Assembly: GCA_023846275.1 (NCBI GenBank)
Contig: CM043872.1
Span: 13,385,170-13,449,169 of the forward strand
Direction of reading: 5' to 3'
DNA length: 64,000 nucleotides
DNA from: Vanilla planifolia
Taxonomy: Eukaryota; Streptophyta; Magnoliopsida; Asparagales; Orchidaceae
Shown here: in pieces, positions 25,428 through 38,239 of the stretch
Numbering within the stretch: position 1 is the first letter of the stretch
Layout: every line of letters begins with the position of its first letter
Translations under genes and position numbers: made by a program
The notes under the pieces: model-generated
What the model saw: only the letters and a program-made list of their open reading frames with translations
What the model was told of the DNA's origin: nothing
Database searches by the model: none

Positions 25428-25499
25428 ATGTGTATGTGTGTGTGTGTGTGCGTGTATGCATATGTGTCTGTGCATGTAAGCGCACACGCATGTGTGTAT
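25397..25499. repeat. compound TA / TG microsatellite inside gypsy copy 2
   Basis: About ten TA units pass into a TG run with TATG, CGTG and CATG variants and a short CGCACACGCA turn near 25480. It is flanked by GTTTGA and ATGACATTCAACCTTAAT. Copy 1 has GTTTGATGCAAATATGACAT at this place. Confidence 0.9.
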
Positions 25500-25657
25500 G
25501 ACATTCAACCTTAATGATCTAATTTCATACATGACTATGCTTCTTTTAGATTTGTAATAATATTACTTAGGCTTACTCTTCCTACTTAGAGAGCATATGC
25601 TAGCACATTAGCTTTTCTAAGATGATATATGATGTTTATAACATAATCTTTACTTAT

Positions 25658-25846
25658 AGCTGTATAATTTATTTTAATTTTAATTTTCTTTTGAGTGAAG
25701 ATGTATTTGAGATTTTGATGAACAAAGTTGTGTCCAGAAGGCACACTAAGAGTGGAGTGTGAATGGATTGTACTTGTTTTATAAAATTCTTGTTAAAAGG
25801 AACAGCAAGTAAAACGTTTTTGTTAATTGCTTGAAGCTATTCAAGG

Positions 25847-25933
<87 letters not shown>

Positions 25934-27578
25934 TGCAAAGAAAAGTAAATAGGTAAGGATTTAAGGATTTTTATGTGCTTTGCTTAACCTAAGAACCTAC
26001 ATCCACCCTTAAGACAACCAGCCTAAGTAACACTCAATTCACTTCTTTAAAATAGTTGCATGGAGAAAATCAATACAGTTGAGCCTTTTCACGGTTTAGA
26101 CACAATCTATAACTCTACATTCAACAAAATGGACCTAAGGATATAATAATCCACATTTAATAACCCAAAGGTAAGGCCAAGTCGAAAGAAAATAACAAAA
26201 GAATTGATACAAAACACAAGTTTACTCACGTGACGATTATAAATATACAAGTATGCAATTTAATATATTAAGAAGTTAAAGTTACTACTTTGGATCAAGT
26301 GCTCTTACATAATGAAGTGGATGGATGATGTAATGTTGTCAAATTTCTTTTGTACATGCACTAAGAAGTTGTAGAAAGATTTAAACCAAAATTTGCCAAT
26401 CTCTCCAAATAGTGGATATTGCAATACAAGCTTACTACTCTCATCGAATGCTTAGAAATAGATTTCCCAATTAACTCTGCAGAGCATCAATCCTTTCTAT
26501 TTCTTAGCTAATCTTCCATCAATTCATTTAAGATATTGTAAATGATTTATATAGGCAACATAACCTAAAGAACACCCTTAACATAATGTTAAAATAAACA
26601 TTTTTACTAGTCAAACTAACTATTACACACTTTTCACTTTTGCATACCATATTCTAAAAGGCATATACTATACATTAGTCACATTTTATACTATACATAT
26701 TGTTTGATAAAGTACTATACATAAACTTTAATTTTTCTAATTTTTAATTGATGTATTGTTCATGCTTAACTATGTATTATACATTAGAAAATAATATATT
26801 ATACTTAAGTCTTTGATTTGTGCACTATGACTACGAAGTTGTAATTCATTATTCATCTTTTATCTCCGTATGTAAGTTAGTAAGTTACATATTATAATTT
26901 TTGTTGTATCATTTGGTCATTATAATACTTATTTGATAAGAATGAAATTATTATGTTATGTTTTCTAATATTTTTCTTAAATGTTGATTTTAAATTATAT
27001 ATTTCAAGAGTAATTAGACTAATCATATAGATAGTTTGATTATGTGACTTAAGAAACCTAATAAAGATGTTTGGGTGTTAATTATAATTGGCACAAATAG
27101 AAACACAAGCTTGAATAATATAAGAAGAAAATTTTTATCGGGTCTCTTATTCAAAGAAATTAGAATGTCAAAATCTAAAATTTACTTGAAGCACTTAAGA
27201 TTTTCTTAAGGTAGATATTTTATCTTATTTCATATATGTTATTTGCCTTAGAATATTGTGCTTATAGTGAGTTACATAATGTGTTAATACTAAATCAAGT
27301 TAGATTTTAAAAGAAAGTAAATTGAGTAAAGTTTGCATTAGTTAAGCTAATCATTATTGTTTGATGAATCTATGATGACTCATATTTTATTACCATAATA
27401 TTATTTCTAAAATAGATATTTATCAAAGAATTTTTTGAAAACATGATACAATAATATAATTTTATATACGAATAAAAAAGAGTGTTCAAAATATTAGAAA
27501 ATAAACTATTCTAAAATATAAAAAAAATATATAATTGGATAGAGCTTATCAAGATGAATCTAACTATATTTGTTTCTA
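25658..27578. other. AT-rich intergenic stretch with a long TA run
   Basis: Holds an 82-bp TA run (25849-25930). 25931-26580 is less AT-rich and may be part of another repeat, but I saw no coding match. The rest is AT-rich with nothing supported. Confidence 0.5.
25849..25930. repeat. (AT)41 microsatellite
   Basis: Uninterrupted AT run of 82 bp. Confidence 0.95.
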
Positions 27579-27579
27579 A

Positions 27580-28708
27580 TGTAAAAGGTGTGAGGTAAAA
27601 TGTAGAAGAGAAGAGAAGAGAATAGTAAGAAATTGTTTTATTCTAAAAATTAGAAGAAAATTTTTTGAGAATAAAATTTTCTTTTATAAATATTATCAAT
27701 GAAATAATATTACTCAATAAAAAACAAAATTATATAAATATATTTATGTGATTCAGCCAAAACCTATGTCTACATCGACGCCAATTCTTTAATTGATTTT
27801 CATAACCAGTCCCTTTTGTTAAAAGTGATAGGGGTAAACCAAATACAAATTGGTACTTTAATGAGACACCAAAATCATAAAAATTTTGTTATATAAAAAT
27901 TTTTGAAACTTTATAATTTTGATATATAAAAATTCATACACCTTTAAATCGTTAAATAAGAGTGGTATTACTAATGAATAAAGTGAATATTATTAGAAAA
28001 TATAAAAAAAATGATTGTGAATAGAAGGAAGAGAAATAGAGACTAATAAAAATATGTATCTCTCATAATTGTATAGAAATTTGTTACTCATAGTTTTGAA
28101 CTTCACTTGGGCTCATATGAAATTATTTAAGTTTAATTCAATTTTTTTAATGTTTGGTAAATAAACTTTATTTATTTTTAAAATAAAAAACTCCAAAAAC
28201 AACTTCCTAATTGCTAGAATTAGCTTTTCAAAATGCTAATCATTATAGGTGGCAGGGACAAAGATGATGGTACAACTGTCACTCGATCTTAACGCACAGA
28301 GTAGTTATCATCTGATCAAAATAATTGATAAAAGGTCTAATCTAATTGCAATGAGATAAGATCTGGAATATTTGATTCAAAAGTCAGATGGATGGTGGAG
28401 AGACCTTCAATCATTTGATTGATAAATGCTTAGATTCAAGTAAATTGTTCACAAATGTATGCACGATTTGGACCATTCGATCACAAAAATGCATAATCAA
28501 TCAATGTTAAATAACCCATGTTTGGAAAGCAGCTTGTTTAGTCCCACATTGCAAAATAACTCAAGTAAGTTATGCTTATATTATATCTACTAAGCATAAT
28601 ATTCTGCCTACTGGGGTTAGCTATCTCCTGGTATTCTCAAGAAGTCATAACTCAAGTCATTAACAAACATCTATGGGTCCAATCTAACTTGATTTCTTAC
28701 ATAACAAA
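27580..28708 (-). repeat. left (3') LTR of copia element A
   Basis: Starts TGTAAAAGGTG and aligns with 30452-31640. Shared blocks include ATTTTCTTTTATAAAT, ATCAATGAAATAA, GGTAAACCAAATACA and TTTAATGAGACA, followed by GGGGTTAGCTATxxxCTGGT, AGAAGTCATAACTCA and CTTACATAAC near the right end. Confidence 0.7.
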
Positions 28709-28724
28709 TTCTAAAAACTTTCTT

Positions 28725-28835
28725 CTTAGAGTTGTCATTAAGAGTAACTTCACCAACAACATAAGACTTCAAGTAGATGAATAAAGATGTATCTTCAATC
28801 ATGTGTCTTGAGCATCCACTATCTAAGTACTACAT
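28725..28835 (-). pseudogene. copia protease start (DSG motif), truncated
   Basis: The minus strand at 28812-28829 encodes YLDSGC, followed by SRHMIEDTSLFIYLKS and then VTLNDNSKKK. This matches the copia aspartic protease motif WYLDSGCSRHMTGD...GDNSKGK. The catalytic Asp-Ser-Gly is intact. The frame runs into the left LTR after about 35 residues, so the enzyme is incomplete. Confidence 0.7.
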
Positions 28836-28839
28836 ACCT

Positions 28840-30425
28840 CTCCCAATCCTTGAAGGAAGACATGCCTATAAAATGAATCAAACATTAGTTTTTGGGACAT
28901 AAACCTTTTTGGATTCATATGTATTAACTTAATCATTCATTAAACTATTCTTTCTAATCCATACAAATCTAAAAGACTTACTATCAATAATATTTCTAAA
29001 TTTATGATAAGAAAAAATATATTCAATTCTCATATAATAATGACAAACCATATTTGGAGTAAAGAATATGTAAAATTTTTAGCTAAATGAATTCTTACAA
29101 CAATCATGTAAATTTTTTAAATAATTTAACTCTTTGACAAAGCATATATTTTTGATAATAATAAAGGTTTTTTCATCTCTTTTGACCTTAATCTCATGCA
29201 AGTAATTAGCATTCAATTCATTCAAATGTTCACACAAACATAAATAGTTTTCATGTTTTTCCTTCAATTTAAGGTATTTAAAAGCTAATTTTTTTATACT
29301 TTATGTAAATAGTAATATATTATTCTTCATAATCAAAAATAAAAGAAGATGACAAAGAGGAGGAATATACCACATCTTTTGATTATGTAACCAGAATATT
29401 GTCATTATCATAAGACAAATCAAACTCTATTTCTCTTCTTCATCACTAGAGAAAGAACTATCTGAATCATCTCAAGATATCTTCATAGCTTTCTTCTTCT
29501 TCTTTATTTTTGAAGCTTTTCTACTCTCTCCTTATAGTTGAGGCAATTTGACCTTGTATGATAAAGAAGTTTATATTCATAACAAATTGTTTATTCATAA
29601 GAGATTAACTTTTTATTTTATTTTTTATTATTTCTAAAATGATTACTTACATTTCTCTTGTTATACAATCTAGATAAACTTTTTGAGATAAGAGCTACCT
29701 CACTTGAGATTAAGAAATTTGAGTCTATAAAAGAATCAACTACAAAAGTTATTATTTATTTTTTCTTTTTATTTTCTTTTTTAATCATAAGTTCTTCATC
29801 CCTTCTTACAAGCTCAATTTAATTCATTAAAAGCTCACCCAATAGCTTATCATTTTTCATAACTTTCATTGCCATCACCAATGGATCATATTGTTAAGGA
29901 CACGATGAATATTTCTCGCATGTTCACTAATAGAAAGCTCCTTATCGATATTAGATAAACTATTAATACTATTTATAAATATTGTAAACATAATCTTAAT
30001 ACTCTCATATATATTCAACCAAAATAATTCATGCTCATGAATTAGTATGTTGATTTTAGTTTACTTAATTTTAGAAATATCCTCATAGGTAACTTCAAGT
30101 TTAAACCAAATCTCATATGTTGTTTTCAAGTTCATGATTTGATTATATTTGAAGGGACATAAACCATAATACAAATAATTCATAGCCTAAGAATTAAGTT
30201 GTACTCTATATTTTACTTTGGAAGTAAGTTCTCCATAAAGTTTTTTCACTTTTTTCCAACAATAGTTTTAGTCAAAACACAAATATATTTTCAAAAATAT
30301 CCAAAATTTCCAGATCAACAGATTCTAAAAATAAATGTATGAAATTTTTTTAATAAAGGTAAAACTCACCTTTAAACACAAGAAAGAGCCATGAGGATCT
30401 TATCTTAATTTTTTTTTCTTTTGAT
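28840..30425 (-). pseudogene. copia gag, decayed
   Basis: Minus strand, from high to low coordinate. The segment at 29830-29950 reads SISEHARNIHRVLK..., DPLVMAMKVMKNDKLLGELLMN, corresponding to the gag KILRxLPxxWxxKVxAIxEAKDLxxLxLxELIGSLxxYE region. Then comes the knuckle-distal lysine/acidic stretch (KIKKKKKAMKIS followed by DDSDSSFSSDEE, about 29430-29530). A coiled-coil segment follows (29079-29267, ENYLCLCEHLNELNANYLHE). These belong in this order in SIRE/Tork-type copia gag. Stops are frequent. Confidence 0.6.
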
Positions 30426-30434
30426 AAAAACCTC

Positions 30435-30447
30435 GCTCTGATACTAC
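30435..30447 (-). other. primer-binding site of copia element A
   Basis: CGCTCTGATACTA on the plus strand is TAGTATCAGAGCG on the minus strand, one mismatch from the TGGTATCAGAGC initiator-Met tRNA site used by plant copia elements. It sits a few bases inside the right LTR. Confidence 0.7.
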
Positions 30448-30451
30448 TTAA

Positions 30452-31640
30452 TGTAAAATGTGTAAGGAAAAAGTACAAGAAAAGAGGGATGAATTATGTG
30501 TTTAACAAATTTTTTGATTTAAAAAATTAGGAGAAAAATTTTTGAGACTTAAAATAAAATTTTCTTTTATAAATTTTATCAATGAAATAAGATTGCTCAA
30601 TAATAAACAAAATTACACAAAGATTTTTAAGTGGTTTGGCTAAAACCCGTGCTTACATCTACCCCCAATTTTCAATCAAACTTCTACTAATCACTCTCTT
30701 TTGTCGAAGCTGGTAGAGGTAAACCAAATACACACCAATACTTTAATGAGACATTAAAAGCATAGAAATTTTGGCTATACAAAAAATTTAAAACTTTATC
30801 ATTTTCATATACAAAAATTTCTACACATTTAAATCTTTAAACAAGAGTGAAGCTACTAATGAATAAAATAAATGTTTCCAAAAAATACAGAAAAAGATTG
30901 TGAATAGAAATAGGAGAAACATAGATTAGTGGAAATCCATAGTTCTTGCAATTGTGCAGAAATTTATTGCTCATTAGCTTGAATTTCACTTGGGCTCATA
31001 TGAAATTTTTTAAGTTTGATTTAATTTTTTTAACATTTAATAAAGGAACTCTATTTATAATTGAAATAAAAAATTCCAAAAATAACTCTCCCAACAACTA
31101 GAATTAGTTTTTCGAAAAACTAGCCATTATAAGTGACATGGATAAGATGACAATACAACTGTCGTCCGCTTTGGCCCATAGAGCAATTACTATTTGATCA
31201 GAATAATTGATAAATGCTTTAGATTTAATCATAGTAAGATAAGATCTAGAATGTTAAATTCAAAAGTTTGATGGACGATGATGATAAATAGGTTACTGTT
31301 CATGAAGACGTAGAGACCTTCAATCGTTCAATCAACCATTCTAGATGAATGGATATATGCAAGTAAATTGTTCAAAAATGTGGGCACAATCTAGACCATT
31401 CAATCATGAAAAATGTGTGATCAGTCAGTACCAAATATCTCATATTTGGAAAGTAGTTTGTTTAGTCACACATTTCAAAACAAATCAAGTGATTTCTTCT
31501 TATATTACATCTACTATGTGTAATATTCAACCTATTGGGGTTAGCTATGCTCTGGTGTTCTTGAGAAGTCATAACTCAGGTTACTATCACGCATCTATGG
31601 GTCTGACCTGACCCAATTCCTTACATAACCAATTCACAAG
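30452..31640 (-). repeat. right (5') LTR of copia element A
   Basis: Starts TGTAAAATGTG next to the primer-binding site and aligns with the left LTR to about CTTACATAACCAATTCACA. The boundary at the right end is approximate. Confidence 0.7.
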
Positions 31641-33080
31641 TCTGCCCTGACTCATTATGCCTAAATCGATTCAAGAGTAATACTCTAAATCAATTGACCC
31701 AAGAATCGCTACAAGAATCATGACATAGACTGATACTTAGACCTAACCTATATTTATTTTAGTATGGCTTCTAGCATGCGACTCCCTATGGCACTTACCT
31801 AGTACTACGGGCCACTTGACCTGTGCCCTTCAGGCATAGTGGTGTGGTTAGGTACTTTGGAAAAAAAATTATATATATAATTTTTATTTGAGAAATTATT
31901 TGAATATTTAAAAGATTTTAAAAACTCAAATGACTTAAAAAAATACAACTTAATATAAACTCACATATGCATAAAAGATGATAATCCTGTGCCATAATTA
32001 CAAAAAAATTAATGGTTTAACATGTTAATCATAAAGATTTAGAAATATAATTCTTTATAGATAACCACTCTACAAAGATCATTATCTTTAGCTCTAAAGT
32101 TAGTAAGCTGGGTCATCAAAATTTATTCACTGCTTGTGCTATAGTCCTTACTCCAACAAACTTAGATCGTTGAAATCTCTTTGAGATTTAAATGAAATAA
32201 CACTAAGTTCAACAAGGTATTGGTAAATATTAGCCTTAGTTTTATGATCATTATATCAAAGGTACAATAGTTTCATTTTGATTGGAGTTTATTTATAATT
32301 TTTACAAAAATAACATTTGTTCCCTCTCCTTTCCTCATGCTTGATGCAAACCTTAGGAGAGGATTTTTTGCGACTAGCCAAGAGTTTCACCAAAATTTTT
32401 TTGTCATCTACGAGGGCTATGAGAACCATTAAAGTATCAATGAAATTAAAGAAAAGGATGTGACCTTTGTCAATGAGAAGTTTCAGTAAGTCCAAAAGAT
32501 CGAAAATGGAACTTTTATTTCTTCACTTTAAATTAATGTTAATAATTGATGCATTTATTAAGTTTTTATTTCACTATTAGAATGATTGGGAAGGAATTTG
32601 TTAAAGATTTACAAGCATGTGTTTCACAAAAAGAAAAAATTACTTAAAGAGAGAGAAAGGAAAATTTATCAATTTGAAGTAATTTTCATAATGAATTTCA
32701 AATCTTGGTAAATTGAAATTTTGGAAATTTTCTACATTAAGTTGAATAGGTATTTTTTGATAGGTTAAAAATATGAAACATAGAATTTGCTAACAATAAG
32801 GACAAACATGAGAAAAACAAGAAAGTTTTTGAGGTATGATTTGACATACAAAAAAATAATAGAATTTATTAAATCATGAAGCAAGTAGTGAATTCTTTAT
32901 ATAATTATTTATATTGAGATTTTGTGATATAAACTCTCATTTCTTTTATATCTTGTATATTATATAATTTGATATGAATAACATGACATAGCATATGTAA
33001 GTATTACATTTAGGTATGATTAATGTTATAAAGTGGACTTGGTGTGGAATTTTCAATAATAAATTGATTATTCTTAGTTG

Positions 33081-33083
<3 letters not shown>

Positions 33084-33110
<27 letters not shown>
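33084..33110. repeat. short AT microsatellite
   Basis: Pure AT run of about 27 bp. Confidence 0.85.
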
Positions 33111-33111
<1 letters not shown>

Positions 33112-33126
33112 TGAGCTATATGATTT

Positions 33127-33500
33127 GGTGATATTGATATCATTAATATTAAACCTCGATGATTGAGCTACCTATTATGTGATCAAGAGCTACCTCTTAT
33201 TATGTGATTTACTTAATATATGATTTAATGATTGAGATCCATAGTGATGATGTATATATATATATGTTAGTTGTTGTGTGATATGAAAGTTATCATTTAC
33301 TATGTGTCTAATAATATTGGTACCATTAGTATCTGATCTTAATGATTGAGCTTTTTTATTGTTTGATTAGGAGCTGTTGCTTGCTATGTGATATGTTAAC
33401 TATCACTTACTGTGTGATATAGTAGTTGGGGTCTATAGTGAGGATGTATATATATGCTGCTTATTATATAATCTAGTGGCCATCGTTTACTATATGATAT
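33127..33500 (+). repeat. diverged tandem duplication, period about 180 bp
   Basis: Two blocks starting near 33129 and 33309 share GATATTGATATCATTA / AATATTGGTACCATTA, GATGATTGAGCT / AATGATTGAGCT, GAGCTACCTCTTATTATGTG / GAGCTGTTGCTTGCTATGTG, and the later motif TATAGTGAKGATGTATATATAT. Confidence 0.55.
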
Positions 33501-35724
33501 GGTGATAAATATGATGAGATATTAAAAGATATAAGATTAGGATGTTAAAATAAAAACTATTAGGAGAAAGCTAAGACCTTTATTAATTGAAAAAAAAATT
33601 GAATGAAAAATAAGAAAAACTAAGATTGAATTAGATTCAATAAACAAGTTTACATATAAGTATTTATATGAATTATTTTTAAGAAAATGAGATGAAAATC
33701 ATTGTATTTTAAAGATTAAAGGCTATAACATGTTTGTATTATATTCAAAAAATTTTGTTATATGCTTACAGAGTTATAAAGACATGATTTCTTATTCTCT
33801 TAATGTTATATATATTATCATAACACTTGAGATCAGGTGTATTCTATTTTATGTTTATTTTCATACCAATTTATTTATGTTACTAGTTTATCAATCGAGA
33901 CATACTCATTCTCCTAATTATATTATGAGACAAGATACAAGTAAATACTAAATAGGGATATTTAGAGATATAATAATAGATATTGAGAACTAAAAATAAG
34001 TAATATTATAGATTTTATTGTATATATGTCATGTATATAAGCTTTTAAGAAATCTTTGATGTGATTTTATTTTTATGAAATATGATATTACTACGAATAT
34101 GTGGTGTTTATTATGGTATTAGTGGTTTTCTTATGATGATAGAATTTTTTAGTGATAAGTTTCATTGGTGCAAGATTTTTTAGATGTAAATTATTATTGA
34201 TGTATAATTAATAAATTAATTATATGTATATAAGAAAACTAATAGTTTTTAGGGGTGGTTCTATCTATTTGTTTTCTAAAATTTGAATATCATATAAGTT
34301 AAAATTTTTTAATTATTAAAAATTATGAGAGTAGTTAATCATTATTCCTAGCCTAGATAAGTATTTTGTGTCTTCTTAATGTGTTAACTTTATTTATTTC
34401 TTAAATATTCTCAATCGAAGAGGGATTAAGAGTTAATAGATAAGTATAATGTGATAAAATCTGCTATATAATATGATTAATAAATGTTTGGATCGAGAGT
34501 ATCAATTTATATTAGTTGAATTAATTGTCCATATATAATAAACTTATTATATAATATGATTAGTTAATAATTAGTTCAAACAAAGTGTTGATCAAGGGTG
34601 ATCCTAAGTGATATGGCTATTTACACTTATCATACTAATACAATATTTATCATATAATATACTAATCATTTACTTGAGAAGTTAGATTTGAGATTTAGTA
34701 TTTTTTATTTTTGTATAATATGATATTATATTTTGTACTAATATAATAAATTTATTAGGAGAATTAGAGACCAAATGATAAGAGAAATTAGTTGGCTTCA
34801 TAGAATATGATAACATTTATCATAGTCATATGATCTATATATTTTTTTAGTGAGAGTTTATGACTTTGGTTAATTTTTAATTGTATGGCATGATATATGT
34901 TTTTTATAGCATGATACTATTTCACTCAAGAGTTGGCTTTTAGGACTTAGTCATATATTAGATATGATTTTATCATAGTAATACAATCCACATATTATAC
35001 TCATATGATACCTTATGATTAATAAAAATAAACTTATTATATGATCTATCATAGTGTACGATAATGCATCATACAATATTTTTTAAGAGCTCAAAATTTA
35101 GATTTGTATAATATTATTTTAGTCATGTAGTATAACATCTATATCATGGATGTATGATCCATTTTATAGAGTGAAAATAAAATAGTTAGATGACGGTGAT
35201 TAACTGGGAGATATTACCAGTATCGTATCGTACTTCTACGACCTCTTGGTTAGTATGATATAATCAGTTTAGGATGTGAGAAATGACTAGATTGATTAGT
35301 TTTTCATATGTCATTTGAAGGTATTTTGGAGCCTTTAGAGAGGATTCTTAGGAGTATATAAAAGTATCTAAACATGATAGAATAAACTAATACTTGATTA
35401 AAAAAATCTATTATAAGAAAGCTTGATTAGATTCATCATTTTTAAGATGAGCAAAGGGTAAGATCATGAAATTTAGCTTAGAGCACTCATTGTAGCATTC
35501 TTTTTCATCCATAGGCTAAGTTATACTATATTATTTCAAAATATATTACATTCTCTCTTGTATGAAATGAGCTTCATTTCATATCTTGTATTGATTCAAG
35601 TAGCTTCTTTAATTATTCATTAGTTCAAAAAATAATTGTATTATACTTTTACTTAGATTGTTTGTCTTATTATTAGGACTTTTACTTGTTCTTTTATAAG
35701 CTTTCTTTGAGTTGTAATTGTGGA

Positions 35725-35910
35725 CTTTAATTAAGTAGGTGTGTTGGATTTTATTAAGCTATTGTGTATGTTTTACCAAGTCAATTTTGGTTTTTATTAA
35801 GCCATTGTGTATGTTTTATCAAGTCAATGTTGTAGAATTTTATTAAGTTGATGTTATAGGCTTTTATTAATTAGTGTTGTTGACTTTTATTTAGCTAGTA
35901 TTTTTAGTGA
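35725..35910 (+). repeat. about 23-bp minisatellite, seven to eight units
   Basis: Successive units open with TTTTATTAAG or TTTTACCAAG and continue with a TG-rich half (for example CYATTGTGTATG, TTGATGTTATAGGC, TTAGTGTTGTTGAC). Two adjacent units form a 46-bp pair that is repeated (KATTTTATTAAGCTATTGTG and TTTTTATTAAGCCATTGTG). It precedes U5-like sequence, so it is probably inside an LTR. Confidence 0.55.
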
Positions 35911-36959
35911 ATTTCTTGACCATTTAGCTAAGGGTGAATGTAGATCCAAGTTTAGATCGAACCACTTGAAACTCTTTATATATACTTTACTTATTTTATG
36001 ACATAATTAGTTTTATAAAGCATAATAATATTTTCTAAAAGAAAATATTACAATAGCCAATAAGATTATGAAACCTATAAGTCATTCATTACAAAGTCAT
36101 TTATAATTTTAAGTTGGCTTGAAACTTATAAGTTTGCACAATTCAACCCCCTATTGTGGACATCGTATCTCATAATTTATAATACTTAGATGTCTTTTTA
36201 TCTATTATTATGATGATAGTCCACTTGGTCAACATATGCTACCTAACTGACCTAAATGTATTATATATTAATAAATAACATATCATCCATGAGTTTTGAG
36301 TTTCTTATATGTCACATGATGCATTGGTCAACTGTTTGCATTCTTTGCCCATTTGATCTACATGTATTATATGTTCAAACTGAGGTATTATATGCAAGTC
36401 TTGGGTCTTAGCTATAACCACATGCATACCATCCTTCACTTCAGCATACTTTTTAAAATGTACTAAACATATTATATGTTGTAAGGTAACATAACATATG
36501 TTTAGTTCAATTTTTAGTAATTTTTTTTATCTTCATAGACTTAATTTTTAATGCTCTTTAATAATTATTCTTATAAAGTCACATAATTTTGTTTCAAAAT
36601 TATTTAAATTACTCTCAAGGTTCTTTGTGCATGCTATTACTGATAAACATGAATGCTTTAAGTGAAGTAGTACAAGCTTTTGAAATAATTTAGTAACTTA
36701 AATTTTAATCCTCACATATATCCTAAGAAATCATAGAATCTATTAAGGTGCATCTTGGACAAATGTTCACCATAGTGATAGTTTTTCTCCCTTCTTGTCT
36801 TTTAAGTATATCTTAGTTTGTCACCTTGGAGATTTCTTACTTCAACATAGTGTAAGTTATCCATTTGTATACCTAACTTAAGATAACCTATAAAGGATAC
36901 TAAGTAAAGATGTTATATCACATAATAAGCCTTTAAAGGGCTTATTATCATTAAAAGCA

Positions 36960-37766
36960 AGATGTGACATTTAGGGTTCATGGGGTTAAACAAGTGTACA
37001 CATGTGTACTTATCCCATATAAGTAGTATCTCCATATTTGTATTGCAAAAATTATAGTAGCAAGTTTTAGGTCATATGTAAGAGTTCTTTTCATGAGACT
37101 ATATTTTCTTAAAGGTATATGCTATAACTTTGTTATTCTACATTGAAACAACACCTTACCCTTACAAAATTGCACAATAAATATGTGAAAAATCCTTATT
37201 CTTTGGTAAAACCAACACTAGTGTTGGTATTAACTTGTCTTTTATTTTTTTGAAAACTATTCTTGCAATCTTGATTCTATTAAATAGAATTGTCTGTTGT
37301 ATCAACCTTGTTAAGGGAATATCAATTTGACAAAATTCCTTGACAAACTTATTATAATACAAAAGTTTTCTTAAAAAGCTTATGATATTTATGATGTTTG
37401 TAGGTTTGGGCTAGTTAGCCACTACTATCACTTTTTTGTTCATCCATAAATTCTGTAACACTAATCACTTGTCTCAAGAATAAGATACTTTGTAGCCAAA
37501 ACAATTTTTGGAGAAGTTGGTATACAATTGATTCTTTTCAACCTCATTCGTACCATATTTAAGTACATTTCATAATCCTTTGTATCAATGGAGTAAATTA
37601 GAATATCATTGATAAACACAATGACAAAATTATCCAACCACTGCCTAAAGACTTGATTCATTAGATTCACAAATCTAGCATATGAATTTGTTAACCCAAA
37701 AGAAAGTACTAAAAAGTCATTATGATAATAACTAATCATGAAGATTATAATTAGTATGTTTTCTTT
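36960..37766 (-). mobile_element. Ty3/gypsy pol relic, copy 3 (RT and RNase H)
   Basis: Minus strand, from 37766 down: KENI..., YYHNDFLVLSFGLTNSYARF, VNLMNQVFRQWLDNFVIVF, INDILIYS (37461-37739). Then KFVKEFCQIDIPLTRLIQQ and ALVLVLPKNK-like (37162-37362). Next is RNase H, NNKVIAYTFKKI, SHEKNSYI, TYDLKLATIIFAIQIWRYYL (about 36980-37150). The catalytic pair FIDD has become FIND, and stops interrupt the frame. At 37766 the RT stops mid-domain at a copia LTR. The preceding RT residues are found again near 42001-42050, beyond the copia element. Confidence 0.8.
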
Positions 37767-38084
37767 GTTGGCCTGTTTATGTAAGGTTGGTGGAGCTTGT
37801 ATTTGATGACTGTGTGATCAAATTGCAATGAGAGTTTATAGCCTACTATTAATAAAAGACATTGGTTAGTGAATCCTGGTTAAATCATCATTATATGAAC
37901 AGAGGACAAGGTTTTATAGCATACACATTGTTTTTGCCTCACATTCAACAACAATTGATTTGAAAATTCAAGAAAAGGTTTAAAAAATATAAACTAGTTA
38001 AACTAATTTAAATTTACTAAATTATCATTATTGAAAGAATTAACCAATCACAATTCACCATTGCTCTTATGCTTGGTGAGTGCA
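37766..38084 (+). repeat. 5' LTR of copia element B
   Basis: Starts TGTTGG and ends near GAGTGCA. It aligns with 41574-41912 through GCTTGTATTTGATxxxTGTGTGATCAAATT, CAAxAxxAATTGATTTGAAA and AAAAATATAAACTAG. Confidence 0.65.
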
Positions 38085-38091
38085 TTTTATT

Positions 38092-38103
38092 TGGTATTAG
38101 ATT
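38092..38103 (+). other. primer-binding site of copia element B
   Basis: TGGTATTAGATT, close to TGGTATCAGAGC (initiator-Met tRNA), seven bases after the end of the 5' LTR. Confidence 0.6.
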
Positions 38104-38239
38104 CGATCATTATCTAAAGAAGAAATTCTCTTAGACATGACCTATGGGTCACAACTTCATTAATGTAACCACCACTTTGGAAGAATGTGCTTCTTCTTAT
38201 CAACCTTCTTTTTTTTGTAGAGAATATTATCTTTATTAG

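Larger units (their letters stand above)
27580..31640 (-). mobile_element. Ty1/copia element with LTR pair, gag and protease start only
   Basis: Two direct repeats of about 1.1-1.2 kb (27580-28708 and 30452-31640) enclose a 1.74 kb interior. Beside the right LTR, 30435-30447 reads CGCTCTGATACTA, the reverse complement of a TGGTATCAGAGC-type initiator-Met primer-binding site. This sets the direction as minus. The interior carries gag and then the protease start, and the protease is cut off by the left LTR. No integrase, RT or RNase H is present, so it is a deleted, non-autonomous derivative. The LTRs have diverged considerably, so the insertion is old. Confidence 0.75.
31641..36960. other. AT-rich relic DNA with several degenerate tandem repeats
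   Basis: No gene is supported. The minus-strand ORF at 32289-32495 ends KCYFCKNYK, faintly like a gag knuckle, but the histidine and last cysteine are not there. 33127-33500 holds a duplicated block. 34440-35150 is full of TATCATAATATGAT-like low-complexity DNA. 35725-35910 holds a 23-bp minisatellite. 35935-36160 looks like the U5 end of a copia LTR (GATCCAAGTTTAGATCGAAC, then TTCAACCCCCTATTGTGG). Confidence 0.5.

Noticed and set aside
32289..32495. possible gag zinc knuckle (KCYFCKNYK) on the minus strand
   Set aside because: Only two cysteines; the histidine and the last cysteine are missing and a stop follows at once.
35935..36160. copia LTR end
   Set aside because: Suggestive pyrimidine-rich motif only; no partner LTR or primer-binding site, so not listed as a separate element.
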